A stretch of 64,000 nt of DNA from Cyanobium sp. Morenito 9A2 (GCF_024345575.1 NZ_JAGQBJ010000003.1:241117-305116); one strand, 5' to 3'. Shown: positions 17,709-27,455, counted from the first letter of the stretch. Numbers and translations are program-made. Notes: a model not told the origin generated them from the sequence alone.

Positions 17709-19181
17709 TCAGTAGGCCATCGGGTCGTAGGCCTCTTCCCCGTGAAGGACGTAGTCGAGACCACGATCCTCGTCTTCGGGGGTGACTCGAAGCGGCATGA
17801 ACACTTTGAGAACGAAGAGAATCACAGCCGTTCCAAGGCCTACAAAACCGTAGGTGATGATGACGGCTTTGAACTGGACCACAAAGAGCCCAAAGTTGCC
17901 GGCGGCTTCCATGATTTTGGCAGATTCGGGGAAATAGTCTGCCGGAACGAGCTCCTTGACAGCGAAGACTCCCGTCAGCAGGGCACCAATGGTACCCCCG
18001 ACCCCGTGAACCATGAAGGTATCAAGGGCGTCGTCAAACTTGATCGCCATTTTGACCCTCACGGCGATCAGACAGGCCACGGCAGTGGCCGCACCAATGA
18101 TGATCGAGTGACCCATGTAAACGAAGCCAGCGGCAGGAGTGATTCCGACCAACCCTGCGACGGCACCCGTAGCCGCACCGACGGCGGTGGGTTTTCCATC
18201 GAGGAACCACTCGAGAAGGCACCAGGTGAGCAATGCCGCCGAAGCCGCTGTGGTGGTGGTGAGGAAAGGATAGCCAGCCGTCTTGGAGGCGAACATGCTC
18301 GCCCCGTTGAAGCCGAACCAGCCGAACCACAGCAGACCCGCCCCGAGAAGAATGAAGGGCACGTTGTGGGGGGGGCTTTTCTGCTCGGGCCAATTGGTGC
18401 GCTTACCAATGATCGCGGCGGCGACCAGGGCGGATACCCCGGAGGCGATGTGGACCACCGTGCCACCGGCGAAATCGATGGCTCCAATGCCAAAGCAGCC
18501 CAGGAACCCACCGCCCCAAACCATCTTGGCCATGGGTGAGTAGATCAGCAGGCTCCAGATCAGGGAGAACCAGAACCAGGCCTTGAAGTTGATGCGCTCC
18601 ACCAAAGCACCGCTGATCAGGGCGGGGGTGATGATCGCAAACATGCCCTGGAACAGGGCGAAACTGGTGGCACTGATGGCGAAACCGTCAGCCAGGGGGG
18701 CATCGCCGAGGGGACCTCCAACTCCATTGAGCATGAAGAATTCGAGTCCTCCGATGAAGGGGCTTCCGAAGCCGACGCCGAAGGCGAGGCTGTAGCCGAT
18801 CACCACCCAGAGCACCCCGATGAGACCCATCAGGAAGAAGCTCATCATCATGCAATTGAGCACGTTCTTGGCCCGGGTGAAGCCCCCGTAGAAGAAGGCC
18901 AGGCCAGGAGTCATCAGCAGCACGAGGGCTGAACCGACCAACATCAGGAGGTTGTCAGCACCATCGGTGGGAATTTTGGTGAGCGCCGCCTTGGCGGCGC
19001 CAGCCATCAATGGCATCACCAGAGCACCGGCGGCCAGGAGAACGACGGCGAGCCGGCGCAGGTGGGGGTTCTGAACTCCCGCCATGAAGCGAAGGCGGAA
19101 GCTGTCAAATGTTTCGAGAGCGGAGGGGCCGGCCGTTAGGGCGGCGCTCCAGTTGGAATGGTGGTGGTTCCTTCGCATCAT
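17709..19181 (-). CDS. amt: Ammonium transporter (Amt family)
   Basis: This membrane channel imports ammonium or ammonia. After a leader region, a hydrophobic segment LAVVLLAAGALVMPLMAGAA is probably a cleaved signal peptide, followed by about eleven membrane helices. Family marks include PGLAFFYGGFTRAKNVLN, DFAGGTVVHIASGVSALVAA and FMVHGVGGTIGALLTGVFA with the conserved pore histidines. I choose the start at 19181 because an AAGGAG site lies five bases upstream of ATGATG; an in-frame ATG at 19265 has no such site. The protein is then 490 residues. A dedicated terminator follows. Nitrogen control through NtcA is expected for cyanobacterial amt genes, and one weak candidate site is listed separately. 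Confidence 0.95.
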   Translation of the reverse strand: MMRRNHHHSNWSAALTAGPSALETFDSFRLRFMAGVQNPHLRRLAVVLLAAGALVMPLMAGAAKAALTKIPTDGADNLLMLVGSALVLLMTPGLAFFYGGFTRAKNVLNCMMMSFFLMGLIGVLWVVIGYSLAFGVGFGSPFIGGLEFFMLNGVGGPLGDAPLADGFAISATSFALFQGMFAIITPALISGALVERINFKAWFWFSLIWSLLIYSPMAKMVWGGGFLGCFGIGAIDFAGGTVVHIASGVSALVAAAIIGKRTNWPEQKSPPHNVPFILLGAGLLWFGWFGFNGASMFASKTAGYPFLTTTTAASAALLTWCLLEWFLDGKPTAVGAATGAVAGLVGITPAAGFVYMGHSIIIGAATAVACLIAVRVKMAIKFDDALDTFMVHGVGGTIGALLTGVFAVKELVPADYFPESAKIMEAAGNFGLFVVQFKAVIITYGFVGLGTAVILFVLKVFMPLRVTPEDEDRGLDYVLHGEEAYDPMAY

Positions 19182-19251
19182 CAACGCTCCTTTGCAGGAA
19201 CTGATCGATAAACGGGCTTGGTCAGAGTCCGGCGAGCTGGGCGCTGGGCCT

Positions 19252-19265
19252 GTAGCCAAAGGCAC
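19252..19265 (-). promoter_or_regulatory. Candidate NtcA-like site upstream of amt
   Basis: On the minus strand the sequence reads GTGCCTTTGGCTAC, which fits the minimal GT-N10-AC form of the NtcA site and differs from the GTA-N8-TAC consensus by one base. It ends about 70 bases upstream of the amt start. The hexamer 22 bases downstream (GACTCT) is a poor -10 box, so the match may be chance. Confidence 0.3.
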
Positions 19266-20088
19266 AGAAGACGCAATTTGAGGTCAAATGGCACCGAATG
19301 GCAGAGATTCCGTAAGGATTTGGCCACTTCCCCACCCGTCAATCCGACGCCACGGGCGGCTCAATGGTCAACTGAATCAACCGCTTCGGAGGATTTGGGA
19401 ACTGGGCCCGGCCTTCCTTGGTTGATCGACAGAACTTTGCCTGAATGACATGGGGCGCTTTGAATTTCCTTACCAAGCAAATGAGAAGATTTCGGAAAGT
19501 GAAGGTACGTTACATGCAGGTCCCATGGCTCAGCCCTCCTGGCATCGAGGTAGACGACCAGGGGGTGTTTCGGGCTGGTCGCCTCGGGCGCTGGATCAAC
19601 GAATGGGGCCATCACTTGAATGGCATGCTTGTATTCTTCAAATCAGAATTTGAATTTAGAGTTAATAGATAAAATATAGTTTCGCTGTGGAGCAAGGGCT
19701 CTGGAGTGGGATAATGGCCCTGCCAATCGATCGGCGCATCGCCATCTTGCCATCCCTGAAGTTCCGCTATGCCTCCACACGCAGGTCAGCTTCCGCGCTA
19801 TCCCATGGCAGACCATGGCACTTGGGTCATCGTTGGCATAGGCACAACGACGACGACGGGCTCACTCGCGTTTCCCTATGTGCTGCTGGGCGACAGCCCC
19901 AAGGTCACTGATCAGTTTGAAAGTCTCGACTTGAGGTGTTTTGCTGAGTCCAGCACGGCAGAAGAACCATCCGATTCCATCAAAGCAACAGGCGTTTGGG
20001 TATCCCTGAGAGGACTCAAGCACGTCAGCCCTGTCCCATTGCTCTGGGAGGGTTCAGTTCTGCCCACGCGAGGTTAGGTCGCTCAGTT
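19266..20088. other. 823-base intergenic region without a convincing gene
   Basis: This stretch between amt and the polysaccharide polymerase is less G+C-rich than the housekeeping DNA. It contains short open frames on the plus strand: a 75-codon frame at 19445-19672 ending in ECHHLN-free sequence with GRWINEWGHHLNGMLVFFK, and a 102-codon frame at 19769-20077 with ADHGTWVIVGIGTTTTTGSL. Neither resembles a family I know, and neither has a good ribosome binding site. An AT-rich patch at about 19648-19681 (TTGAAT then TATAGT) could be a promoter reading right. The region may hold the amt control region plus the remains of a decayed gene at the edge of the polysaccharide locus. Confidence 0.45.
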
Positions 20089-21438
20089 TCAGATTGTGCC
20101 GGAAGCGAGCGCATGGCTAGTTGGATTAAATGCCAGGGGGCCCATCTTTTCCTGTAGAGCCAAACCCATTACAAGCATTCCTGGCCAAAAGAGATAAACA
20201 AGAATCTCCAGATTTTCACCGAACGTATACATAAATAAGATCACGATCATGCTAAGTCCAACGGAGCCCAGCTGATATCGAGGATTCATGGCACGGCGCA
20301 TCAGATCGATCGCTGTGACAAGCATTGGTGCTGCTAAGGCCAGGAAACCGACGCTACCTTTAACGAAGAGCAGCCCCGCCCAGGTGTGGTGAGAGCCGAT
20401 CGGCATGGCCTCCACCAGATGGGGACCAGGTTCAACAACACCATGACCCCAGAGTGGCGCTTCAGTTTCCCAGCGCTGAATGGCAATTCGCTTCAGCGCA
20501 AATCGAACACGGGTGGATCCAGCTCGTGCACCCTTGAAATTCTCCCAGAATTGATCCGCTGCCGTCAGGAGCACAGGTGATAAAAGGCCGCCCACAAACG
20601 ACAGCATGCCAAGAGTGATCAACATCACCGGCTGGCGCAAACGGGCAACAATGGTGGTGAAGGCTGGGATCACAATGATGCAGATCTGTGCCAGCCGAGA
20701 TTTGCAAACGAAACACATTACTATCGACCCGAGCAAACCGGCGATCTTCCAGTTTCGGTTTTTCTCCACGAGGCTCAACATGAAGTTTACATTGCCAACA
20801 AAACCAAGGGCTGGCCCCCATGGGGTAAAGAGGCGCCAGCGAAGTTCGCCGGTACTTCCATCAATTTCATAGAGTGGAACATCAAAGAATTCGTTACCAG
20901 GTCCTCCAATGGCGCGCAGGGGAGAAACATAGAGAACCTCCGGCAGCCCTATGTGTGGAGTAATCAGTAAAACTGGAATGATGATCAACGTATGCAGGCC
21001 AACGATGCAGATGGCGCGGCTTACAATGCTGCTACGAATGGGCAGGCAGCCTGCCATGGGATAGAGCGCCAATGCTGCCCAGCCCTTGGCCCAGCCGATC
21101 GACGATTTGATGATCAGTGCTGTGCCGAGATTAAAATCCATATGGCCCGCAAGCAGTGCTACTTCCATCAGCAGCATGCCTATGATCCATATCCAGATCA
21201 CCGGAGAAATGGAGATCTTTTCATTCTCCACAGGATCATCCATGCGCGCCAGTATCTTGATGACTAAACACACCAGCAAAAGCCAACCCAGGATTGATCC
21301 CACCACATAGAGTCCACCAATCAGCCAGATCGGATAGGTGCTAACGATTGACCACCACACCAACCGTTCGGGCCAATTTTCAGGCCTAAGATCAGGTGAA
21401 GGATTTGTGATATGACCAACAAGGGATCTCAAGCCCAT
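20089..21438 (-). CDS. O-antigen ligase/polymerase-like membrane protein (Wzy-type)
   Basis: The 449-residue protein has about ten to twelve membrane helices and one larger periplasmic loop near the C-terminal half, with the sequence PIGSHHTWAGLLFVKG (about 355) resembling the His-containing loop of Wzy/WaaL proteins. In a Wzx/Wzy locus its job would be to polymerise lipid-linked repeat units in the periplasm. It is the last gene of the minus-strand arm, 13 bases after the chain-length regulator. Base composition is visibly more AT-rich than the neighbouring housekeeping genes. The family is highly divergent, so assignment rests on topology, motif and context. Confidence 0.75.
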   Translation of the reverse strand: MGLRSLVGHITNPSPDLRPENWPERLVWWSIVSTYPIWLIGGLYVVGSILGWLLLVCLVIKILARMDDPVENEKISISPVIWIWIIGMLLMEVALLAGHMDFNLGTALIIKSSIGWAKGWAALALYPMAGCLPIRSSIVSRAICIVGLHTLIIIPVLLITPHIGLPEVLYVSPLRAIGGPGNEFFDVPLYEIDGSTGELRWRLFTPWGPALGFVGNVNFMLSLVEKNRNWKIAGLLGSIVMCFVCKSRLAQICIIVIPAFTTIVARLRQPVMLITLGMLSFVGGLLSPVLLTAADQFWENFKGARAGSTRVRFALKRIAIQRWETEAPLWGHGVVEPGPHLVEAMPIGSHHTWAGLLFVKGSVGFLALAAPMLVTAIDLMRRAMNPRYQLGSVGLSMIVILFMYTFGENLEILVYLFWPGMLVMGLALQEKMGPLAFNPTSHALASGTI

Positions 21439-21451
21439 GGCACCCTCCCCA

Positions 21452-22969
21452 TCAAGTGGAAACCCATCTGGAGAGTCGCTTGATCCAAGGCTTCCGAATC
21501 CAGAGAATCCAAAGGCCGGACGTCATCAGAATTGAGCCCAAGGCTGATCCGGCCAGGACAAGACCCTTTTTCGGTGAGGTTGGCTTTTCTGGCAGGCTCG
21601 GTTCGACAGCAATTTGAATCAGGGGAAATGCTGCAAAGATGTCGCCTTGACCCAGATCGAGCTTAGCCAGGGTGGATGCAAAAACAGCCTCGGCAATCTG
21701 CTCATTTCGTTTGAGTGTCTCCAGGGATGATTGCCTCTGTGACATCCAGCGCAGTCGTCCTTCCAAAGCAGCAATTTGTTGATCAAGTTTGACGACCTGT
21801 GCCGCAGCACCAGTGGCATCAGACTGATAAGACACTAGATTCTGAAACAGTACATCCCGGCCAGAGCTGTTACTGCCCAGAGCCAGGCGGGTGAGGGTCT
21901 GAGCGATGGGCGGGCGTCCCAGGACTGCCTGAGCACGGCGTTGCATCGCTTGTTCAGCAGATTTCTGCCGTTTAACTTCCTTGACGATACGGGGATGATT
22001 GGGTCCAAACTTTGACAACTGAACTTTGAGGATTGACGTGGCCTCACTGTAGTCTTTAAGGTTTTGCTGAAAGATCTGATCAACCTGAAGTTTGAAGGCA
22101 TCCGCGGCCTCAGAGGAGCTCAGGCCTAAATTGCTGCTCAACTTCTCTAGACGTCCTTCGGCAAGAGCCTGCTGGGCTGCAAACTCGGCGCGCTGACGCC
22201 GTAGTTGCTCTACATTGGTTGAGAGCGTTTGCACTTGTTCGCTTGAATTCAGCCCAGAGCGAAGCTTGTAAGCGGACACCTTCTTCTGGGCATTTTCAAG
22301 CTTGTTTTGGGAGACGAGAAGGATCTCCTGCGTAGGGACCTCCCTCTGCTGGATCTCACTCATCCGTAACTGATTGAGGCGCTCCACAAACGCATCATAA
22401 AGTGCTATGGACTTGCGTCTAGCTAGCTCGGGCGAAGGTCCTGAAACGTCTATCTGCATCAAGGTGGTGTTATCAATGTTTTTAATGCGAGGCTCTCCAA
22501 ACTTTTCCATTGGTAACTTGGCATTCTTCGCTGCTTGGCGAATCACCTGATCACTGGTGAAGATGTACTCGTAGTTTGCTCGGGGATCTGAGGTGGAGGT
22601 GGCTCCACCGGAGGAGCCACTGGATGCGGAGGCCTGACCAATTTCAGGGAGGTTCACATTCACTGCATTGATGCTTCCTGGCAGAATCAGTGCCCAGCTA
22701 CTTGTGTAGACCGGCTTTGCGGTGACCAGAAACAGTAGGCTGGATCCCCAGATGAATCCATTTGCTGCTCCACTCACAAGGATGTAGCGGCTCCAGCGGA
22801 GTTTGTCTGTGCGACTGAGGTTGCTCCACCAGTTCTTTGGATCAGGAAGATTTGGGAAGGGGATGTTCCTGTACTGCTCAGCAACCAGGCGTGCCCCCTT
22901 GGCCAACGGCTCAGGCACCGGGGGTGCCCATGAGCGGATTCGACGACGGAAGGGTGGCAGAAGCTTCAC
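21452..22969 (-). CDS. Polysaccharide chain-length determinant (Wzz/PCP family)
   Basis: This 505-residue protein has the polysaccharide co-polymerase layout: a cytosolic N-tail, a first membrane helix at about 62-84, a long periplasmic part rich in coiled-coil helices (about 170-430), and a second membrane helix near 475-495 preceded by the proline-rich PEKPTSPKKG typical of the family. No Walker motifs or Tyr-rich tail follow, so the BY-kinase domain found in many capsule PCPs is absent. It would set polymer length together with the Wzy-like protein and dock to the export protein encoded 6 bases upstream. Confidence 0.87.
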   Translation of the reverse strand: MKLLPPFRRRIRSWAPPVPEPLAKGARLVAEQYRNIPFPNLPDPKNWWSNLSRTDKLRWSRYILVSGAANGFIWGSSLLFLVTAKPVYTSSWALILPGSINAVNVNLPEIGQASASSGSSGGATSTSDPRANYEYIFTSDQVIRQAAKNAKLPMEKFGEPRIKNIDNTTLMQIDVSGPSPELARRKSIALYDAFVERLNQLRMSEIQQREVPTQEILLVSQNKLENAQKKVSAYKLRSGLNSSEQVQTLSTNVEQLRRQRAEFAAQQALAEGRLEKLSSNLGLSSSEAADAFKLQVDQIFQQNLKDYSEATSILKVQLSKFGPNHPRIVKEVKRQKSAEQAMQRRAQAVLGRPPIAQTLTRLALGSNSSGRDVLFQNLVSYQSDATGAAAQVVKLDQQIAALEGRLRWMSQRQSSLETLKRNEQIAEAVFASTLAKLDLGQGDIFAAFPLIQIAVEPSLPEKPTSPKKGLVLAGSALGSILMTSGLWILWIRKPWIKRLSRWVST

Positions 22970-22975
22970 GGGGCC

Positions 22976-24022
22976 TCAGGGGACGAAGCGATCGTAGAGA
23001 AGAACCCCTGGGCTGATGATCTCCGAGATGATTCCAAGCACATCCCTGAAGTTGACCACTGCAGAGTCGTAACAAGCCACCGCATCATTGGCCATCAGGT
23101 AGGGATTGTTGTCGTTGCTGCTGGAGCGGCGCAGTAATTCCTCAACCCCCTTGTCGAGGGTCGTCGTTTTGCCTGTCAGGGAGTGGGTTCGTACCAAAAC
23201 GGCTCGGCGATAGGCATTGGTGAGCACCGAGCCTCCAGCACAGTTTCCAGACACCACCGCTTGTGAGAATCGAGAGCCATAGGGGAACGAGGTGGCATCT
23301 CGGCCAATGGCCGAGGTGGCATTGCTGGTGGCTGGTACGGTGAGATTGGATATAAAGATCTTCACCCCCACTGGCGTGATCTGAGAGGGGCGTACAATCA
23401 TGGGATTGAGCATGCCTGTATCGGGGACAATCACGCGGTCTCCAGCAATCAGGGGGATATCCTTAAAGGGTTCACCATTGAATACCCCGGAGAGATCAAT
23501 TACCTCCTTCTTGGACCCCCGCAACAGTTCCACCGCAGCGACATTTGCCGTGGGCATGAGACCACCTGCCTGGCGGATGGCAACAGAGAGGAAGCGGTTG
23601 AACGGTGCTTGTCCGGACTGTTGCACGGGCGTTTGGGTCTGCTCGGCATCGCTCCATTCATTGATCAGCACACGACCGGGCTGAAACGTGGAGCCGCTGA
23701 CGAACACCTCAACCGGAGCCCACTGAACAACGTTGACGCTGACCTTCAAAAAGGAGGGCTGGAAATAGCCTGCCTTCACAAGCACCTGCTGGATGCGCTT
23801 CTGCACCAGGCCCGGCTCCAGGCCGGTCACCGGGATGGGATTCACATAGGGAAGTTCGAGCTCACCGTTGAGATTGACCTCGAAAATTCCACTGAATTCC
23901 TCACCTTCTGGGATGGTGACCTTGAGACGATCTCCGGCGGAGAGGGGCAGGGCAAGGGAGGGGAGTGCAAACCCCGCCACAGCAAGCGCAAGTAGGAGAG
24001 CGAGGGCGAAAGGCTGAACCAT
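22976..24022 (-). CDS. Polysaccharide export protein (Wza-like, PES + SLBB)
   Basis: I place the start at the ATG at 24022 (348 residues), because it opens with a clear signal peptide, MVQPFALALLLALAVAGFAL; an in-frame ATG at 24136 adds a hydrophilic leader. The PES domain begins at LSAGDRLKVTIPEGEEFSG and has GELELPYVNPIPVTGL; SLBB-like repeats follow (VEVFVSGSTFQPGRVLI and IPLIAGDRVIVPDTG). There is no lipobox cysteine at the cleavage site, unlike E. coli Wza. It would form the periplasmic and outer-membrane exit channel. It heads the minus-strand arm, divergent from the plus-strand polysaccharide operon. Confidence 0.87.
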   Translation of the reverse strand: MVQPFALALLLALAVAGFALPSLALPLSAGDRLKVTIPEGEEFSGIFEVNLNGELELPYVNPIPVTGLEPGLVQKRIQQVLVKAGYFQPSFLKVSVNVVQWAPVEVFVSGSTFQPGRVLINEWSDAEQTQTPVQQSGQAPFNRFLSVAIRQAGGLMPTANVAAVELLRGSKKEVIDLSGVFNGEPFKDIPLIAGDRVIVPDTGMLNPMIVRPSQITPVGVKIFISNLTVPATSNATSAIGRDATSFPYGSRFSQAVVSGNCAGGSVLTNAYRRAVLVRTHSLTGKTTTLDKGVEELLRRSSSNDNNPYLMANDAVACYDSAVVNFRDVLGIISEIISPGVLLYDRFVP

Positions 24023-24181
24023 GCGCGTCGATCGTTGACTCTGACGCTTCCACTGAGCCCACGCTACCGCAAGGCACCATGCATGGCCATTCTTAAATGG
24101 TATCTCTGTATCAGCTTTCCCCAAGGGCATGGCCAATGGTGGGTGTCCACGGTTTCATGGGGATGAATAGATCCATGAACC
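24023..24181. promoter_or_regulatory. Divergent control region of the polysaccharide locus
   Basis: This 159-base gap separates the two arms of the locus, so it should carry the promoters for both the export/polymerisation arm and the glycosyltransferase arm. It is more AT-rich than its surroundings around 24088-24115 (TTCTTAAATGGTATCTCTGTATC). I cannot fix -35 and -10 boxes with confidence. Confidence 0.4.
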
Positions 24182-25264
24182 TTGCGCGTCGGCCTGATCA
24201 ACACCTACTCCACCTTCAACCTAGGTGATGCAGCGATCTACAGCGCCCTGGCCCGGTTGATTGGAGGTGAGCAGCCGGTGGTTGCCACCGTTCAAGACGT
24301 TGTACCCCTTTCGGTGCCTGGGATCTCATTTGTGGACGCGCTTGGTCCCTGTGACACTTACGTCAGTGTGGGTGGAGACATCTTCAACAATTCAAGGGAA
24401 TGGCTGATCACCAAGCAGTTTCTGATCAATCTGCGTGAACTGCGACGGCATCCCAGCCGCACCATTCTCTTCGGCCAGTCCTTGCCACGCTCGTGTCATG
24501 GCCTGAGCCTCCGCCTGTTGAGCCGCTCCCTGCGCCGTCTGGCGGCCGTTTGCGTCCGTGACGAGGAAAGTCACCGCCGGCTGCTGCAGCGGGGGGTGCC
24601 CGCCCAGCTCTCCTACGACACCGCCTTCGCCCTGGAGCTCGAGGCGCCCGCCCAGGCCCAGGCGCGGGAGCTGATGACCCTTCAGGGTCTGGATCCCACC
24701 TCTTTGGCGCTGCTCTCGGTGCGGGCTTTCGATTCGATGTATGGCCACGACAACCAACGGTTCCTGAGCCAAATGGCTGGGCTCTGCAGGGAACTGGTCA
24801 AGGCGCAGCTCCAGCCCGTGGTGCTGATTCAATCGCAGGCCTACGGTGCCGACAACGATCTCCAGGTGGCCGCCGCCATCGCCGCCGAGGTGCCCCAGGT
24901 GGCGATCTTCAACCCGTTCACGGGACCCACGGGCCCATGGGCCCACTGGCAGATCGCCATGGCCGCCCTCTCCCTGGCTCGGTTGGTCGTTGGTATCCGA
25001 TACCACACGACCGTCCTCAGCCTGGCCGCAGGACGACTGCCCTACAACTTGTACTACTCCAACAAGGGCCGTGACCTCTCCGAGCGGCTGGAACTTCCTG
25101 GCTGCAACCTGAAGGCCTTCGATCCCGCTGATCAGATCGCCACGATCCTCGCCAGCGCAGACCGGCCCTTCGCTGTGGAGCCGATCCGCGAACACGTGCG
25201 ACGCTCGTTCATGGCCGCCCTCGCCGCAGCTGGGCCCAGCCACAGCCCTTCCATGCAACCATGA
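24182..25264 (+). CDS. Polysaccharide pyruvyl transferase family protein
   Basis: The 360-residue protein starts with RVGLINTYSTFNLGDAAIYSAL, the GDxAI-type opening of pyruvyl transferases, and has YVSVGGDIFNN (about 60-70), CVRDEESHRRLLQRGVP (about 122-138) and the late LVVGIRYHTTVLSLAAG (about 270-286), where Arg/His are conserved in the family. These enzymes place a pyruvyl ketal on a sugar of an exopolysaccharide, adding negative charge. The start appears to be a TTG at 24182, because no ATG is in frame nearby; it is therefore uncertain. Its stop overlaps the next gene as ATGA. Confidence 0.88.
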   Translation: MRVGLINTYSTFNLGDAAIYSALARLIGGEQPVVATVQDVVPLSVPGISFVDALGPCDTYVSVGGDIFNNSREWLITKQFLINLRELRRHPSRTILFGQSLPRSCHGLSLRLLSRSLRRLAAVCVRDEESHRRLLQRGVPAQLSYDTAFALELEAPAQAQARELMTLQGLDPTSLALLSVRAFDSMYGHDNQRFLSQMAGLCRELVKAQLQPVVLIQSQAYGADNDLQVAAAIAAEVPQVAIFNPFTGPTGPWAHWQIAMAALSLARLVVGIRYHTTVLSLAAGRLPYNLYYSNKGRDLSERLELPGCNLKAFDPADQIATILASADRPFAVEPIREHVRRSFMAALAAAGPSHSPSMQP

Positions 25265-26463
25265 GCCGCCCCCGTCTGGCTCTGCTCTGCAATTTCCGCG
25301 CCGAGGCTTCCCCGAGCATGCAGGTCTGTGGTGACCAGCTGTTTGAGGCCCTGCGCCATGGGCATCCGGAATTCTGCACGGAGCGCCTGCAGCCCGTCTA
25401 CCGGGCCGTGCTCAGTTCCCCTCCCCAGGGCCGTCGACTGCGCAAGCTGACCACGGGCGCGGACAAGATGCTCAACCGCTACATCGTCTATCCCCGTTTT
25501 CTGCGTCAGCGGGCTGGCCGCTTCGATCTGTTCCACATCTGCGACCACAGCTACGCCTCCCTGGTGCACCATCTGCCAGCCGATCGCGTGGGCGTTCTGT
25601 GCCACGACGTGGATGTGTTCCGATCGGTGTTCCAACCCAAGCTCTATCCCCGCTCCCCCCGCTACAACGCCATGCAGCGCCACGCCTTGGCGGGGCTGGC
25701 CAAGGTGGCGATCGTCTTCCATACCACGGGCCAGGTCAAGGAGGATCTGCTGCGGTTCGATTTGGTGGCGGAGGATCGGCTGGTGCAGGTGCCCCTGGGG
25801 GTTCACCCCAGCTTCCTCCTGGAAGCGGGAGGGCAGACCGGCGCCGAGGCTTTTTCGAGGCAGCCCCAGAACGTGGTTCGGCAGGCCGTGGGGGACCGGC
25901 CCTTCCTGTTGAACGTCAGTGGCACCCTTCCCCGCAAACGCCTGGAGGTGTTGCTGCGCTCCTTTGCGCTGCTGCGGCGCGAGCGCCCCGACCTGATGCT
26001 GGTGCGGGTGGGGCCTGACTGGACCGCGGCCCAAAAGCACCTGATCGCCTCGCTGAATCTGGAGGATGAGCTGCGCCGGATTCCCCGACTCGAGCAGGCT
26101 GAGCTGGTTGCTTTTTACAAGGCCGCCCGTGCCGTGTTGATGACCAGCGATTCCGAAGGATTCGGCATGCCGTTGATCGAAGCTCTGGCCTCCGGCGCCG
26201 TCGCGGTCGTGAGCGACATTCCCGTTTTCCATGAGGTTGCCGATGATGCCGCCATCTACTGCCCGGTGGGCGAACCCGAGGCCTGGGCTCGTACGTTGGC
26301 TGCGCTTCTTTCAGATCCTTCCCTGGCTCCTCCCCTCCAGCGGCGCCTTCAGCAAGTTGAGGGTTTCACCTGGTCGGCCCATGCCGCAGGGATCGCCGAG
26401 GCCTATCAGCGGCGGATCCTTGAGCGCCTGATGCCGGCCACCTCTGGAGCCTCGCTCCGATGA
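25261..26463 (+). CDS. Glycosyltransferase family 4-like protein
   Basis: This 400-residue GT-B enzyme has an N-terminal acceptor half (about 1-200, with FDLFHICDHSYASLVHHLP) and a C-terminal nucleotide-sugar half, including LNVSGTLPRKRLEVLLRSFA and the EX7E motif in SEGFGMPLIEALASG (about 300). It would add one sugar to the lipid-linked repeat unit on the cytosolic face. It overlaps both neighbours by four bases (ATGA), indicating strong translational coupling. Donor and acceptor cannot be read from sequence. Confidence 0.92.
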   Translation: MSRPRLALLCNFRAEASPSMQVCGDQLFEALRHGHPEFCTERLQPVYRAVLSSPPQGRRLRKLTTGADKMLNRYIVYPRFLRQRAGRFDLFHICDHSYASLVHHLPADRVGVLCHDVDVFRSVFQPKLYPRSPRYNAMQRHALAGLAKVAIVFHTTGQVKEDLLRFDLVAEDRLVQVPLGVHPSFLLEAGGQTGAEAFSRQPQNVVRQAVGDRPFLLNVSGTLPRKRLEVLLRSFALLRRERPDLMLVRVGPDWTAAQKHLIASLNLEDELRRIPRLEQAELVAFYKAARAVLMTSDSEGFGMPLIEALASGAVAVVSDIPVFHEVADDAAIYCPVGEPEAWARTLAALLSDPSLAPPLQRRLQQVEGFTWSAHAAGIAEAYQRRILERLMPATSGASLR

Positions 26464-27455
26464 AAGTGCTGCACGTGCTCGGCTCCCAGGGCATGGGCTG
26501 GACCGGTGGCATTTCGGCCACCCTGGCGAGCTTGGCGGCCTCCGAGCTGGGCCGTTGGGTGGAGTTCCGCCAGAGCGCGCTTCCAGAGGCCCGCGAGCTG
26601 TGCCGCCGTTGGTCACCGGATCTGTTCGTCTGGCATGGCGCCTGCAGCTGGCGAACCCTGCCGGCCCTGGCGCGACTGGTTCGTCCCGGTGGCACCCGTG
26701 GGGTGGTGATCGAGCACCACTACAGCGCTGGTTTTGAACGGGCCAAGGTGCCGTCACCGTGGCGATTTCGCGCCATGCTCAGGCTCCATTACGGCCTGAT
26801 GAAGCGTGTGGTCGCCGTCTCGGAGGGCCAGGCGGCTTGGATCAGGTCGGCGGGCCTGACGGGCGAGAGCAGCTTGCGGGTGATCCGCTCCAGCCGGCAG
26901 TTGGAGCCCTTTCTGGACCTGCCAGAGCCCCAGCCCCATGGCGGCCCCCTGCGACTGGTGGCCTACGGCCGGCTCAGTGAGCAGAAGGGATTCGACAGCC
27001 TGATCCGGGCGGTGAAGGAGTTGCCTGTGGGGAGCGTCAGCCTCTCAATCGCTGGGGAAGGGGCGCTGGGATCGGATCTGCGCGCCCTGGCGGCAGAGGA
27101 TCCGCGGATTCGTTTCCTGGGGCGGATCGACGCTGTGCCCAAGCTGCTGGCCGACTGCGACGCCGTGGTGGTGCCCTCCCGTTGGGAACCCTGGGGCAAT
27201 GTGGCCCTGGAGGCCCGTGCCGCCGCCAGGCCGCTGGTGGTGAGCGACGTGGATGGGCTCAGCGAACAGGTGCGGGGCTGCGGGCTGGCGGTGCCGGCCG
27301 ATGATGCCCAGGCGTTGGCGGCGGCCCTGCGCCAGCTGCTGGCACTTCCGCTGGCCGAGCGGCGCGCCCTTGGCCTGCAGGGTCGGGCCACGGCGCGCAC
27401 GGCCTGGGCCGATTACATCGACGGCTGGGAGAAGTTGTTGAGGGAGTTCTCATGA
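26460..27455 (+). CDS. Glycosyltransferase family 4-like protein
   Basis: The 331-residue protein opens with the GT4 pattern MKVLHVLGSQGMGWTGGIS and carries VVAVSEGQAAWIRSAGL in the middle, then RLVAYGRLSEQKGFDSLI (about 163-180) and an EX7E motif in RWEPWGNVALEARAA (about 240). It is expected to act on the cytosolic membrane face in repeat-unit assembly. It overlaps the preceding and following genes by four bases each. Sugar specificity is unknown. Confidence 0.92.
   Translation: MKVLHVLGSQGMGWTGGISATLASLAASELGRWVEFRQSALPEARELCRRWSPDLFVWHGACSWRTLPALARLVRPGGTRGVVIEHHYSAGFERAKVPSPWRFRAMLRLHYGLMKRVVAVSEGQAAWIRSAGLTGESSLRVIRSSRQLEPFLDLPEPQPHGGPLRLVAYGRLSEQKGFDSLIRAVKELPVGSVSLSIAGEGALGSDLRALAAEDPRIRFLGRIDAVPKLLADCDAVVVPSRWEPWGNVALEARAAARPLVVSDVDGLSEQVRGCGLAVPADDAQALAAALRQLLALPLAERRALGLQGRATARTAWADYIDGWEKLLREFS

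Noticed and set aside
19445..20077. Short plus-strand open frames in the amt-polymerase gap as possible genes.
   Set aside because: No ribosome binding site, no recognisable family and only 75-102 codons; noted as a region instead of called as genes.
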